Position numbers and translations under genes: made by a program. From assembly GCA_964549785.1 (NCBI GenBank), contig CAZJXA010000174.1, forward strand, positions 1 to 7,208: 7,208 nucleotides of DNA, written 5' to 3'. Each line of letters begins with the position of its first letter. Position 1 is the stretch's first letter. Below are positions 1 through 6,362 of the stretch, one piece after another. This stretch comes from JBEIUO01 sp964549785. Lineage in GTDB: Bacteria > Planctomycetota > Phycisphaerae > Phycisphaerales > UBA1924. The notes beneath the pieces were generated by a model that did no database searches, was not told the origin of the DNA, and saw only the letters and a program-made list of their open reading frames with translations.

Positions 1-1
1 G

Positions 2-961
2 GTGGGGTTGATCGGGCTGGCTCTCGGTACTCTCGCCACGGGCGTTGCGGCCTGGCTCATGTCGGGGCTTGCGGTGGCCCACCTTCGCGAATTGCCGGCG
101 CTGGCCGGATCGCTCGCCCCGGATCGACTCTCCAACGGCCCGGAACAACCTCCCGCGAGCCGCGAACTCTCGGAGTTTCAGGCGGCGCTTGCCCAAACGC
201 GCGATCGGCTCAAGGCGGCGCTTTCGGCCCAGGAGCGGTTCATCTCGAACGCCTCGCACGAACTCAAGACTCCGATCGCCGTCCTACTCACCGAGGCCCA
301 GACGATCGACAGAGCGAGTCTGAACCCGGAGGGCCGTGCGTTCGTGCAGAGCGTCGTTGACGAGATGCGTCGCTTGGGGCAGATGGTCGAGGGATTCCTC
401 ACGCTGACGAAGATCCGGGGAGGCAAGAGCGCGGGGCGACAATCGCGGGTTTCGCTCAAGGAGATACTTCTGGAAGCGCTATCAACCTCAAAGTCGGCAC
501 TGGCCCGGAGCGGGGTCACGGTCGAGCCGTCGCTTTTGGAGGAGGCGGGCACCGACACCGAACCGCTTGTGCTGGGTAACCCGGAACTCCTTCGGGCCAT
601 GTTCGAGAATTTGATTCGGAACGCGGTTCGCTACAGTCCTCGTGCCTCCCGCGTCGCCATCGGCATCACCCGCAGCGGGTCATTGCTCGAAGTCTCGTTT
701 CACGACCGCGGCGCGGACGTCCCGACCGAACTGCACGGCCGCCTCTTCGACCGCTTCGAGGAGCATGCGGATAGCCGTGTCAAAGGTCGTCACAACTCCG
801 TTGCGCTCTCGATTGCACTCGGCATCGCCGAACTCCACGGCGGCTCGATCTCGGTGAACTCTCCGGCTGAGGGCGGATGCCGTTTTACGGTCGGCTTGCC
901 CATCGCCTCGGAGGCCGATCCCGAACACCTCCCGCAATCGGCGTCTTGGAGTTCGGCCTGA
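2..961 (+). CDS. Sensor histidine kinase, C-terminal part (5' end beyond window), degenerate ATP-lid
   Basis: Transmembrane sensor kinase of a two-component system; the reading frame is open at the left edge, so the GTG at position 2 is probably not the true start. Numbering from there, residues 1-25 are a hydrophobic membrane segment, followed by a short HAMP-like or linker helix (about 26-75). The HisKA dimerisation helix has the H-box SNASHELKTP with phosphoacceptor H86. The HATPase domain covers about 190-302: N-box FENLIRNAVRYS (N203, N207), a G1-like FHDRGADVP (D235, G237, with D239 where the second glycine is usual), F-box LFDRF (248-252), and a G2 region HNSVALSIA (264-272). The usual GxGLGLSI glycines are replaced there by S266 and A268. 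The conserved C-terminal strands (GGSISVNS, GCRFTVGLP) are present. The family phosphorylates a partner response regulator, which is not in view. Kinase identity is secure. Full ATP-dependent activity is doubtful; it may act as a phosphatase or as half of a heterodimer. Confidence 0.9.
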   Translation: MGLIGLALGTLATGVAAWLMSGLAVAHLRELPALAGSLAPDRLSNGPEQPPASRELSEFQAALAQTRDRLKAALSAQERFISNASHELKTPIAVLLTEAQTIDRASLNPEGRAFVQSVVDEMRRLGQMVEGFLTLTKIRGGKSAGRQSRVSLKEILLEALSTSKSALARSGVTVEPSLLEEAGTDTEPLVLGNPELLRAMFENLIRNAVRYSPRASRVAIGITRSGSLLEVSFHDRGADVPTELHGRLFDRFEEHADSRVKGRHNSVALSIALGIAELHGGSISVNSPAEGGCRFTVGLPIASEADPEHLPQSASWSSA

Positions 962-987
962 AGTGAACGCTCCTGGTCGTTGCGTCA

Positions 988-1005
988 GCGATCGGGCATC
1001 GTTTT
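988..1005 (+). terminator. Possible weak hairpin terminator after the histidine kinase
   Basis: CGAT (989-992) can pair with ATCG (998-1001) around the loop CGGGC, with one G-T wobble extension, and is followed by TTTT (1002-1005). It lies in the 42-base gap between convergent genes, the expected place for a terminator. The stem is only 4-5 pairs, and the T-run runs into the stop codon of the opposing gene, so this is a weak call. Confidence 0.25.
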
Positions 1006-2344
1006 AGGTCCTCCGGAGAAAGTTCGTAGGCCTGAACGTCCCATCTAGGATCGGCTTGCTTTCCGCTTTCATCCAGTATTCCAGCACGCCCGCGTAGACG
1101 TTGCGGAAGTCGATCTTGTATTTTAAGTCGCCGTCGTCGAGGTCGGTCAGGGAGGGGTGATCGCCGGTGACGCCGGGCTTGACCATGGGCCCGAGCAGGA
1201 ACATCGGCGCGGCGGTGCCGTGGTCGGTGCCCTGGCTGGCGTTCTGGGCGACACGTCGGCCGAATTCGCTGAAGCACATGGTGAGTACGCGCCCGTCGTT
1301 GCCTTGGGCCTTGAGGTCCTGATAGAAGGCCTTGAGCCCCGCCGCGAACTGGTTGAGAAGGCGGCCGTGGTTGCCCTGAGAGCCGCCCTGACCAGCGTGC
1401 GTATCGAAGCCGCCGTGGTTGACGTAGTACACGCGGGTCTTGAGGCCGGCACGGATCATCTGCGCCACCATCGAGAGTTGGCGGGCGACGTCGGACTGGG
1501 GGTAGGCGACGCCCGGGCGTTGCTCGACAGCCTTTCGGATGAGGTCGGAGGAGACCTGGGCGTCGAGGGCAGTCCGTAGCAGGAACGAGGCGTTGGAGCC
1601 GGCGGTGACTTCGGGGGTTTCGCCCCGGCGGTTGATGGCGTCATAGGGGTTCCGCAGGCTCTCGTGCATGTCATTCGCGGACCATCTGAAGAGGTCGGGC
1701 GACTCGAACGCCACCGGCTTGATAAGCCGGCCCTGCATGGCGAGGGGAGCGGTGCGTCCGATGGCGATTCCGGGCGGGCCGAGGGCCGCGGAAGCCTCGG
1801 GTGCGACGAGATCCGTGGCGTCGGGGGTCCCGCTTTCGCCCTTGCCAAAACCGCAGCATTGCGAGTCGAAGTAACGACCGAGCCAGCCGTCGCCGGTGGC
1901 CGTGGGGTCCGCGGTGTGCCAGATATCCATGCTCTTAAAGTGCGACCGGTTGGGGTTGGGGTAGCCAACGCCCTGAACGATATTGAGAAGGCCGTCGTCG
2001 TAGAGTTCGTTGAGCGGGGCCAGTTGCGGGTGCAGCCCCAGGCCGTCGGCCTTCGAGAGCTTCAGAGCCTCTTTTTCGGGGATGCCGATCCCCGGACGGC
2101 GTTTGTAGTACTCCCGCATGCCGAAGGGCACGACCGTGTTCAACCCGTCGTTGCCGCCCGATAGTTGGAGCACCACAAGGACATGCCCCTCGGGGACGCC
2201 CGGCAACGCCGAAAGCCCGCCCAGTGATTCGGCCATCGCGAGCGCGGTCGAATTGAGGAACGATGGGAGGGTCGCCGCGGCGGATGCCATGAGGAGCGTC
2301 GAGTTGAGGAACGAGCGGCGGGTGTAGGGAGCTTGGAATGACAT
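1004..2344 (-). CDS. DUF1501 family protein, Tat-exported
   Basis: A 446-residue protein with the DUF1501 family's usual layout and size. The N-terminus TRRSFLN (8-14) is a twin-arginine motif. A hydrophobic alanine-rich stretch (about 16-38) with AxA sites at 34-36 and 36-38 follows, so export of the folded protein by Tat is likely. Family motifs follow in order: LSGGNDGLNTVVPF (61-74), YPNPNRSHFKSMDIWHTA (128-145), GGFDTHAGQ (311-319), FSEFGRR (358-364), DHGTAAPMFLLG (374-385) and IDFRNVYAGVLEYW (411-424). DUF1501 is grouped with the alkaline phosphatase/sulfatase-like fold; D66, D314, H316, D374 and H375 are plausible metal ligands, but this is inference and no substrate is known. The start is ATG with AGGA six bases upstream. 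It is the second gene of an operon, 51 bases after the DUF1800 gene, its common partner. The family assignment is firm; the biochemical role is not established. Confidence 0.93.
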   Translation of the reverse strand: MSFQAPYTRRSFLNSTLLMASAAATLPSFLNSTALAMAESLGGLSALPGVPEGHVLVVLQLSGGNDGLNTVVPFGMREYYKRRPGIGIPEKEALKLSKADGLGLHPQLAPLNELYDDGLLNIVQGVGYPNPNRSHFKSMDIWHTADPTATGDGWLGRYFDSQCCGFGKGESGTPDATDLVAPEASAALGPPGIAIGRTAPLAMQGRLIKPVAFESPDLFRWSANDMHESLRNPYDAINRRGETPEVTAGSNASFLLRTALDAQVSSDLIRKAVEQRPGVAYPQSDVARQLSMVAQMIRAGLKTRVYYVNHGGFDTHAGQGGSQGNHGRLLNQFAAGLKAFYQDLKAQGNDGRVLTMCFSEFGRRVAQNASQGTDHGTAAPMFLLGPMVKPGVTGDHPSLTDLDDGDLKYKIDFRNVYAGVLEYWMKAESKPILDGTFRPTNFLRRT

Positions 2345-2350
2345 GGTGAG

Positions 2351-2354
2351 TCCT
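2351..2354 (-). promoter_or_regulatory. Ribosome binding site of the DUF1501 gene
   Basis: On the minus strand AGGA stands six bases before the ATG. It supports the start that places the twin-arginine motif at residues 9-10, and it indicates independent initiation within the two-gene transcript. Confidence 0.6.
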
Positions 2355-2395
2355 GGAGAAATGCGGATGGCGACGAGGAGGGCGGCGGGGTCAAA

Positions 2396-3952
2396 TCAGC
2401 AGAGTTGGTATTCGGGCATGGCGGTGATGAGGAGGAGAGTCCCCACGAGGCGGTCATCGGATACTGACGTGCCGCCGGCATTCAGGAAAGCGACCAGTTG
2501 GGCTTTCGCCGATTCTGGGGCGTGTCCCAGAGTGAGTCGGAGGAGATAGTCGGCGACGTCTGCCGGGTGCTGCACGACGCCGCTCTGCGAGCCAAGATCG
2601 GTGAGGAGCTTCTTGGGATCATACTTTTGCGTGTCGGCGGTTGCGTCGTAGCCTTGGGGCTTCTTGCCGGCAATGAGGAAGGCCAGAATATTCTGGCGGA
2701 CGAAGAGCGTCGACGTGTTGATCCATGAGCGGCCGCCTTCCCAGCCCTTGACGCTGGGCGGCAGGAAAATGTTCTGGCCCATGAGGTCGAGCGCATCGTT
2801 GAGTATGGCGAGGTCTCGCACCGGGACATTCAGCGACCGCACGGCGCCCACAACCAATTGGACGGGGCTCTTGATCTGATCCGCCGTGAATCGGGGAGAA
2901 TAAAAGTGGTCGCTCAGGAAAAGCTTTCGCAGCACGGGCTTGAGGCCGTACTTTGACGCGAGGAATTCGGAAGCAAGTTCTTTCAGGACCGCGCGCTGCT
3001 CCGGGGCGATGTCGTCTCCGGCGACGCGCTCACCAGACGGGACGTCCGACACAAAGAACGAGTACAGCTTGCGGGTGATGAACGCAGCGCAGGCCCGCTG
3101 CTCGAGGATGATGCGGACGAAATCGTCGCCGTCGAAGTTGCCGCGGCGGTTGAGAATTTCCTTCGCGCCGCCGTCATGGTTGCCCTGCACAAACTGGAAG
3201 GCGTCATCCTTGAAGGTGTACCCGGTGAGGGCACGAGCGCCCTCCTTGATATCCGCCTCGGTATAGTGGCCGACCCCCAACGCGAAGAGCTCCATGATCT
3301 CGCGGGCGAGGTTCTCGTTCGCCTTGCCCTTGCGGCTGTCGTTGTTGTCAAGATACGCGAGCATCGCGGGGTCGCGGATCAACGCGAACAGCATCTCGCC
3401 GAAGTTGCCGAGCGCGTGCCTGCGGAACATCGCGTTCTGCGCGAACATGTGGTAACTGTTCTCGATGGTGCGGTAGTTGGTGGCGAAGTGCCCGTGCCAG
3501 AAGAGCGTCATCTTCTCTTCCAGCGGCCGCGGCGTCTCGATCATCCGCTTCAACCACCACTTCTGCATCTCGGCGATCTGAACCCGATCGTCGCGCTCCC
3601 GCCGCTGGCGTTCCAGACGGAATTTCGCGACCTCGTCTTCATCCTGGCTCTTGCGAGCCCTCTGGTAGGCGAGGCGTTCCTCCTCGGAGGGCGGTCGCAT
3701 GATGTCTCTGTCAAACTTGGTGGCGGAGTCGTCGGAGTAGGAAACCCTGTCGGGCTCCAGGAGATAGTCGACCGACTTTTCCGGGCCCCAGTCCACCAGT
3801 TTCTGGATCTGGGCGGGCGTCCCCCCAAAGCCAGCCCGCCAGAGCAGGTGGCGGGCCTGCGGATATCCAAAGCCCGCGGACGGGAGAGGCGAAAGGGAGC
3901 CCGCCGCGGACTTGGACGAGGCCGCTTTGGTTCTAACACGGTCGGGCATCAT
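2396..3952 (-). CDS. DUF1800 family protein
   Basis: A 518-residue protein with typical DUF1800 length and motifs. ARHLLWRAGFGG (33-44) is the usual N-terminal signature. Next is a highly charged, probably coiled-coil helix (about 88-130), then FWHGHFAT (151-158), NENLAREIMELFALG (212-226), HDGGAKEILNRRGNFDG (259-275), KLYSFF (295-300), SPVQLVV (362-368), LPPSVKGWEGGRSWI (397-411) and the C-terminal AMPEYQLC (511-518). The fold is mostly helical and the family's biochemical function is not established. No Sec or Tat signal is visible, unlike in the partner DUF1501 protein: the first 25 residues are polar and rich in Ser, Ala and Lys. Two ATG codons stand in tandem; GGAG is four bases before the first and seven before the second (position 3949), so the true start may be one codon shorter. 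It is the first gene of the DUF1800-DUF1501 operon, and its promoter should lie in the upstream spacer. Confidence 0.93.
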   Translation of the reverse strand: MMPDRVRTKAASSKSAAGSLSPLPSAGFGYPQARHLLWRAGFGGTPAQIQKLVDWGPEKSVDYLLEPDRVSYSDDSATKFDRDIMRPPSEEERLAYQRARKSQDEDEVAKFRLERQRRERDDRVQIAEMQKWWLKRMIETPRPLEEKMTLFWHGHFATNYRTIENSYHMFAQNAMFRRHALGNFGEMLFALIRDPAMLAYLDNNDSRKGKANENLAREIMELFALGVGHYTEADIKEGARALTGYTFKDDAFQFVQGNHDGGAKEILNRRGNFDGDDFVRIILEQRACAAFITRKLYSFFVSDVPSGERVAGDDIAPEQRAVLKELASEFLASKYGLKPVLRKLFLSDHFYSPRFTADQIKSPVQLVVGAVRSLNVPVRDLAILNDALDLMGQNIFLPPSVKGWEGGRSWINTSTLFVRQNILAFLIAGKKPQGYDATADTQKYDPKKLLTDLGSQSGVVQHPADVADYLLRLTLGHAPESAKAQLVAFLNAGGTSVSDDRLVGTLLLITAMPEYQLC

Positions 3953-3956
3953 GCGA

Positions 3957-3960
3957 CTCC
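3957..3960 (-). promoter_or_regulatory. Ribosome binding site of the DUF1800 gene
   Basis: GGAG on the minus strand, four bases from the first and seven from the second of two tandem ATG codons. The spacing slightly favours the second ATG. Confidence 0.45.
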
Positions 3961-4162
3961 AAGACTCAAGTTCGCCGCAGCAGACAGATAGCGGCCTTCA
4001 ACGCCACTTCAACGGGTCAAACGCCCCCTCATTGCCTGGGGCCGTCGCCACTCGCTCTCAATGTATCGGTTCGGGAAGAGGCGGCTCGTGTTTCATCGAG
4101 TGACTTCGCTGTCGGCCGAACTCGGGGAAAGTTTATCGGTCGACTGAATGTCGGCGAAACCT

Positions 4163-4255
4163 GTTCGTATTGTGTTCGGATTACGCGGAACAAGCGGTTC
4201 TATGAGCGCGGTTCGGCTCTCAGACGAGGGTTCGAGTAGGCCGCGCGTTCGGCTC
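4163..4255 (+). repeat. Cluster of GTTCGG words, possible operator
   Basis: GTTCGG occurs at 4174-4179, 4211-4216 and 4247-4252, with near copies GTTCGT at 4163 and GTTCGA at 4230. A further copy lies outside this span at 4069-4074, and the reverse complement CCGAAC is at 4116-4121. Two copies extend to an identical GTTCGGCTC, 36 bases apart. The density is well above chance for a six-base word in this spacer, and it lies between divergent genes. Binding by a regulator is inference; the word also occurs occasionally in the coding DNA here. Confidence 0.35.
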
Positions 4256-4370
4256 AGGTTTTCAGAATCTGCACGGGGCCATCGCCGGATCACCCGAAGC
4301 ACGCGTGCGAGTCGATCGCGGTGGTCACCGGCGCCGAAACTGGCCCGCATCGACCGCGGCACGGCCTCGG

Positions 4371-4376
4371 TATAGT
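4371..4376 (+). promoter_or_regulatory. Possible -10 box for a leaderless DUF1801 transcript
   Basis: TATAGT ends six bases before the ATG at 4383, so transcription starting about seven bases downstream would begin at the A of the start codon. No Shine-Dalgarno sequence is visible before this ATG, which fits leaderless initiation. There is no recognisable -35 hexamer at 16-18 bases upstream, so the call is tentative. Confidence 0.35.
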
Positions 4377-4382
4377 TATGCG

Positions 4383-4976
4383 ATGCAATCCAAAGCCAAA
4401 ACTGTGGAAGCCTACCTCGCCGAACTCCCGCCTGATCGTCGCGCGGCCATCACTGCGGTGCGAAAAGTGATCCTGGATAACCTTGACCCCGACATCGAAG
4501 AAGGCATGTCGTACGGGATGATCGGCTACTCCGTGCCGCACCGCGTGTACCCGAACGGGTATCACTGCGACCCCGCACAGCCGCTGCCCTATGCCGGTCT
4601 GGCCTCGCAAAAAGGCAACATGGCGTTGTACTTAGCCGGCGTTTACTGCGGCTGTGACGGCGGCGAGTTGACAAAGAATGCCGAGTGGTTCCGGCAGGCC
4701 TGGCTTAAAACCGGCAAGAAACTGGACATGGGCCAGGCCTGCATTCGGTTCAAAAAGATCGAGGACGTCCCGCTGGAGGTGGTCGGCGAAGCGATTCGGC
4801 GGGCGTCTGCGAAGGACTACATCAAGTTGTATGAGGAAGAGCGCGAGAGCGTTCGCAAGGCGAAGGGCGAGAAGGCGAGTGCGACACTGAAGCCCGCGAG
4901 CCCGAGAGCCACCGCCAAGCCAGCCACGAAGCGAACACTCGCCGCACCCGCGAAAAAAAAGACGGCGAAGCGCTAG
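4383..4976 (+). CDS. DUF1801 family protein (YdhG-like) with basic C-terminal tail
   Basis: A 197-residue cytoplasmic protein. Residues 1-150 form a DUF1801 domain, a small alpha/beta fold with several families of unknown function. Recognisable parts are KTVEAYLAELPPDRRAAI (6-23), EGMSYGMIGY (40-49), GLASQKGNMALYL (72-84) and GKKLDMGQACIRFKKIEDVP (111-130). The insertion YHCDPAQPLPY (60-70) precedes the GLASQKG strand. I chose the ATG at 4383: the in-frame GTG at 4305 would add 26 arginine-rich residues with no family similarity. The tail (about 157-197) is low-complexity Lys/Ala/Pro/Arg, ending KKKTAKR, and resembles histone H1-type nucleic-acid-binding tails. A run of eight A (4953-4960) encodes the KKK. 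It is transcribed alone, convergent with the methyltransferase gene. The family has no agreed reaction; nucleic-acid contact through the tail is inference. Confidence 0.88.
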   Translation: MQSKAKTVEAYLAELPPDRRAAITAVRKVILDNLDPDIEEGMSYGMIGYSVPHRVYPNGYHCDPAQPLPYAGLASQKGNMALYLAGVYCGCDGGELTKNAEWFRQAWLKTGKKLDMGQACIRFKKIEDVPLEVVGEAIRRASAKDYIKLYEEERESVRKAKGEKASATLKPASPRATAKPATKRTLAAPAKKKTAKR

Positions 4977-5030
4977 TCAGCCCGCAGTCGCAGCCCGGTC
5001 GCAGAGGTTGGTGATGTCGCCCCGAAGGCG

Positions 5031-5051
5031 GAGGAAGTGAAGAGGTTCCTC
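5031..5051. repeat. Small perfect inverted repeat between convergent genes
   Basis: GAGGAA (5031-5036) and TTCCTC (5046-5051) can form a six-pair stem with a nine-base loop. It sits in the spacer of 114 bases between the convergent DUF1801 and methyltransferase genes, so it could help end transcription from either side. There is no T-run on either strand, so it is not a typical intrinsic terminator. Confidence 0.3.
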
Positions 5052-5080
5052 AATCCTTGGGATCCTGAGATCTTCGCGGA

Positions 5081-5098
5081 ATCAACGCTATCAACGCC
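5081..5098 (-). repeat. Tandem 9-base duplication making consecutive in-frame stops
   Basis: ATCAACGCT and ATCAACGCC stand head to tail and differ in the last base. Read on the minus strand across the end of the methyltransferase gene they give CGT TGA TAG CGT TGA: the true stop, an adjacent second stop, and a third two codons later. Confidence 0.6.
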
Positions 5099-6362
5099 CG
5101 GTACCTGACACACCGGCCAGACTCGGCGATGCCGCTTCCACGATCACCCAGAACCCCGGCACCGCCACCGTCAGTTCGTAGCGCGGCACGATCGTCGCGA
5201 AACTCGCTTGAACACCCTCGGGCAGCAGGCTCTCGATGTACGCCCGCGTGTGCGCATACCTCCCGTGGGGCCGCAGCACAAAGCCATCGGGGGCCTCCGC
5301 TTCGGCGGCATCTTCCGTCGAGAACGCGAGCCGGCCGCCCGGGCCCAAGACGGACACGGCGGCGGCGAGAAAGCGTGTGAGGTCGCCGAAGTAGCAAAGC
5401 ACATCGGCCGCGATGACACAATCGAAACCAGTGGGTTCATTCGGGCGGGTCGTATCGCCGCTGGAGATTCGCTCGAGAAACTCCACAAGCTCGACGCAAT
5501 AGAGGATGTGATACACCCGCCGCTCCGCAGCGATCTCCAGCATTTTTCGGGAAAGGTCGGCCCCCACGAGGTGCGCGGCCCACGGCCGCACCCGCTCGCC
5601 CACAAGCCCCGTCCCGCAGCCCACATCCAGCACCCGCAAGGTTCCCCGGGGCGGGCCGAACTGGGTGTCCATCCACGCTTCCGCAACCCCGGGCACGGTG
5701 TACTGAAGCAATCCGAGCACACGATCAAAGTGGGGCGCGAAGCGGTCGAACAACTGGGTCACGTAGGCATCGTCCGCCCGCGGTCGAACCGGGGCGAGGC
5801 CCATCGCGCTGAACATGTGGGCCGCGATCGGATTGTCCGGTCGCAACTGGGCGATCCGTTGCCAGCATCGGCGTTCACCCTCATCATCACCGAGTTGACG
5901 GCGGGCGACCGCAAGGTTCTCAAGGCAATCGATCGGGTCATCCAGCACGTGTACGGCCGCCGTCCAGAGGGCTTCCGCCTCGGCGATCCTGTTCTGTCGG
6001 AACCTCACCGAGCCGAGCAGGTGCAGAGCCCATCCATGGCCCGGAGTGCGTTCGATCACGTCTTCGGCCACGCTCGCGGCGCGTTCATGGGCGCCCGCAC
6101 CGAAGAGCGCGAGGGCGTAGGCGCATTCGGCACCGGCGTTGTAGGGGCTCAGAGTCAGGGCGCTCTCCAACGCCGCAGTCGCTTCAACAAAGCGGTCGGC
6201 GGCACTCAGGGCCGTGCCGAGGCGGAACCACGCGTCCGCGCTCTGGGGATGATCCCCCAGGTGCTCCTGCAAGCGGGCGACGGTTTCATGATGTTGCGGA
6301 AGCCGGGGTAGAGAGAGTGGCCAGAGCGGCGCGGGCTCCGGATTGGCGGCGGGGCCGGTCAT
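5091..6362 (-). CDS. TPR-repeat SAM-dependent methyltransferase (COG4976-like)
   Basis: A 423-residue soluble protein. Residues about 22-175 form four or so tetratricopeptide-like helical pairs, for example AWFRLGTALSAADRFVEATAALESAL (44-69) and ALHLLGSVRFRQNRIAEAEALW (112-133). A linker with YVTQLFDRFAPHFDRVL (200-216) leads to a class I methyltransferase: motif I RVLDVGCGTGLVG (243-255), LVGADLSRKML (265-275) after the second strand, DCVIAADVLCYFGDL (314-328) and LGPGGRLAFSTE (339-350). GRYAHTRAYI (367-376) and PRYELTVAVPGFWVIVEA (393-410) complete the C-terminus. TPRs followed by this methyltransferase match the predicted methyltransferases of COG4976; the methyl acceptor is unknown and may be a protein or small molecule bound by the TPRs. 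I start it at the ATG that overlaps the preceding gene's stop as ATGA. An in-frame start at 6527 would add 55 residues inside that gene. With no clear ribosome site, translational coupling is likely. Confidence 0.9.
   Translation of the reverse strand: MTGPAANPEPAPLWPLSLPRLPQHHETVARLQEHLGDHPQSADAWFRLGTALSAADRFVEATAALESALTLSPYNAGAECAYALALFGAGAHERAASVAEDVIERTPGHGWALHLLGSVRFRQNRIAEAEALWTAAVHVLDDPIDCLENLAVARRQLGDDEGERRCWQRIAQLRPDNPIAAHMFSAMGLAPVRPRADDAYVTQLFDRFAPHFDRVLGLLQYTVPGVAEAWMDTQFGPPRGTLRVLDVGCGTGLVGERVRPWAAHLVGADLSRKMLEIAAERRVYHILYCVELVEFLERISSGDTTRPNEPTGFDCVIAADVLCYFGDLTRFLAAAVSVLGPGGRLAFSTEDAAEAEAPDGFVLRPHGRYAHTRAYIESLLPEGVQASFATIVPRYELTVAVPGFWVIVEAASPSLAGVSGTGR

Larger units (their letters stand above)
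3953..4382. other. Divergent intergenic region, about 430 bases, no convincing gene
   Basis: This spacer separates the minus-strand DUF1800-DUF1501 operon from the plus-strand DUF1801 gene and must hold at least one promoter for each direction. Short open frames in it (for example 4093-4362 minus and 4148-4375 plus) are arginine/serine-rich with no recognisable domain or ribosome site, so I do not call them genes. It contains the GTTCGG word cluster and the TATAGT box described separately. On the minus strand an A/T-richer stretch around 4130-4137 (CGATAAAC) could be a -10 for the DUF1800 operon, but there is no good -35. Confidence 0.6.

Noticed and set aside
3176..3991. Long open frame of 271 codons antisense to the DUF1800 gene
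   Set aside because: The opposite strand has full DUF1800 motifs throughout; long antisense frames are expected in high-GC coding DNA, and the translation shows no domain.
4206..4256. tRNA-like GGTTCGAGT with nearby GC-rich arms
   Set aside because: The flanking bases do not form a T-arm, and no acceptor stem or anticodon arm can be drawn.
4093..4362. Small minus-strand open frame of 89 codons in the divergent spacer
   Set aside because: Arg/Ser-rich translation without a domain or ribosome site; its 5' part covers the likely DUF1801 promoter area.
4305..4382. GTG start adding 26 residues to the DUF1801 protein
   Set aside because: The added residues are arginine-rich and not part of the family; the MQSKAKTVEAYL start is typical of DUF1801 proteins.
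5208..6311. Open frame of 367 codons antisense to the TPR methyltransferase gene
   Set aside because: It mirrors a gene with clear methyltransferase motifs; its translation is low in recognisable structure and has no ribosome site.
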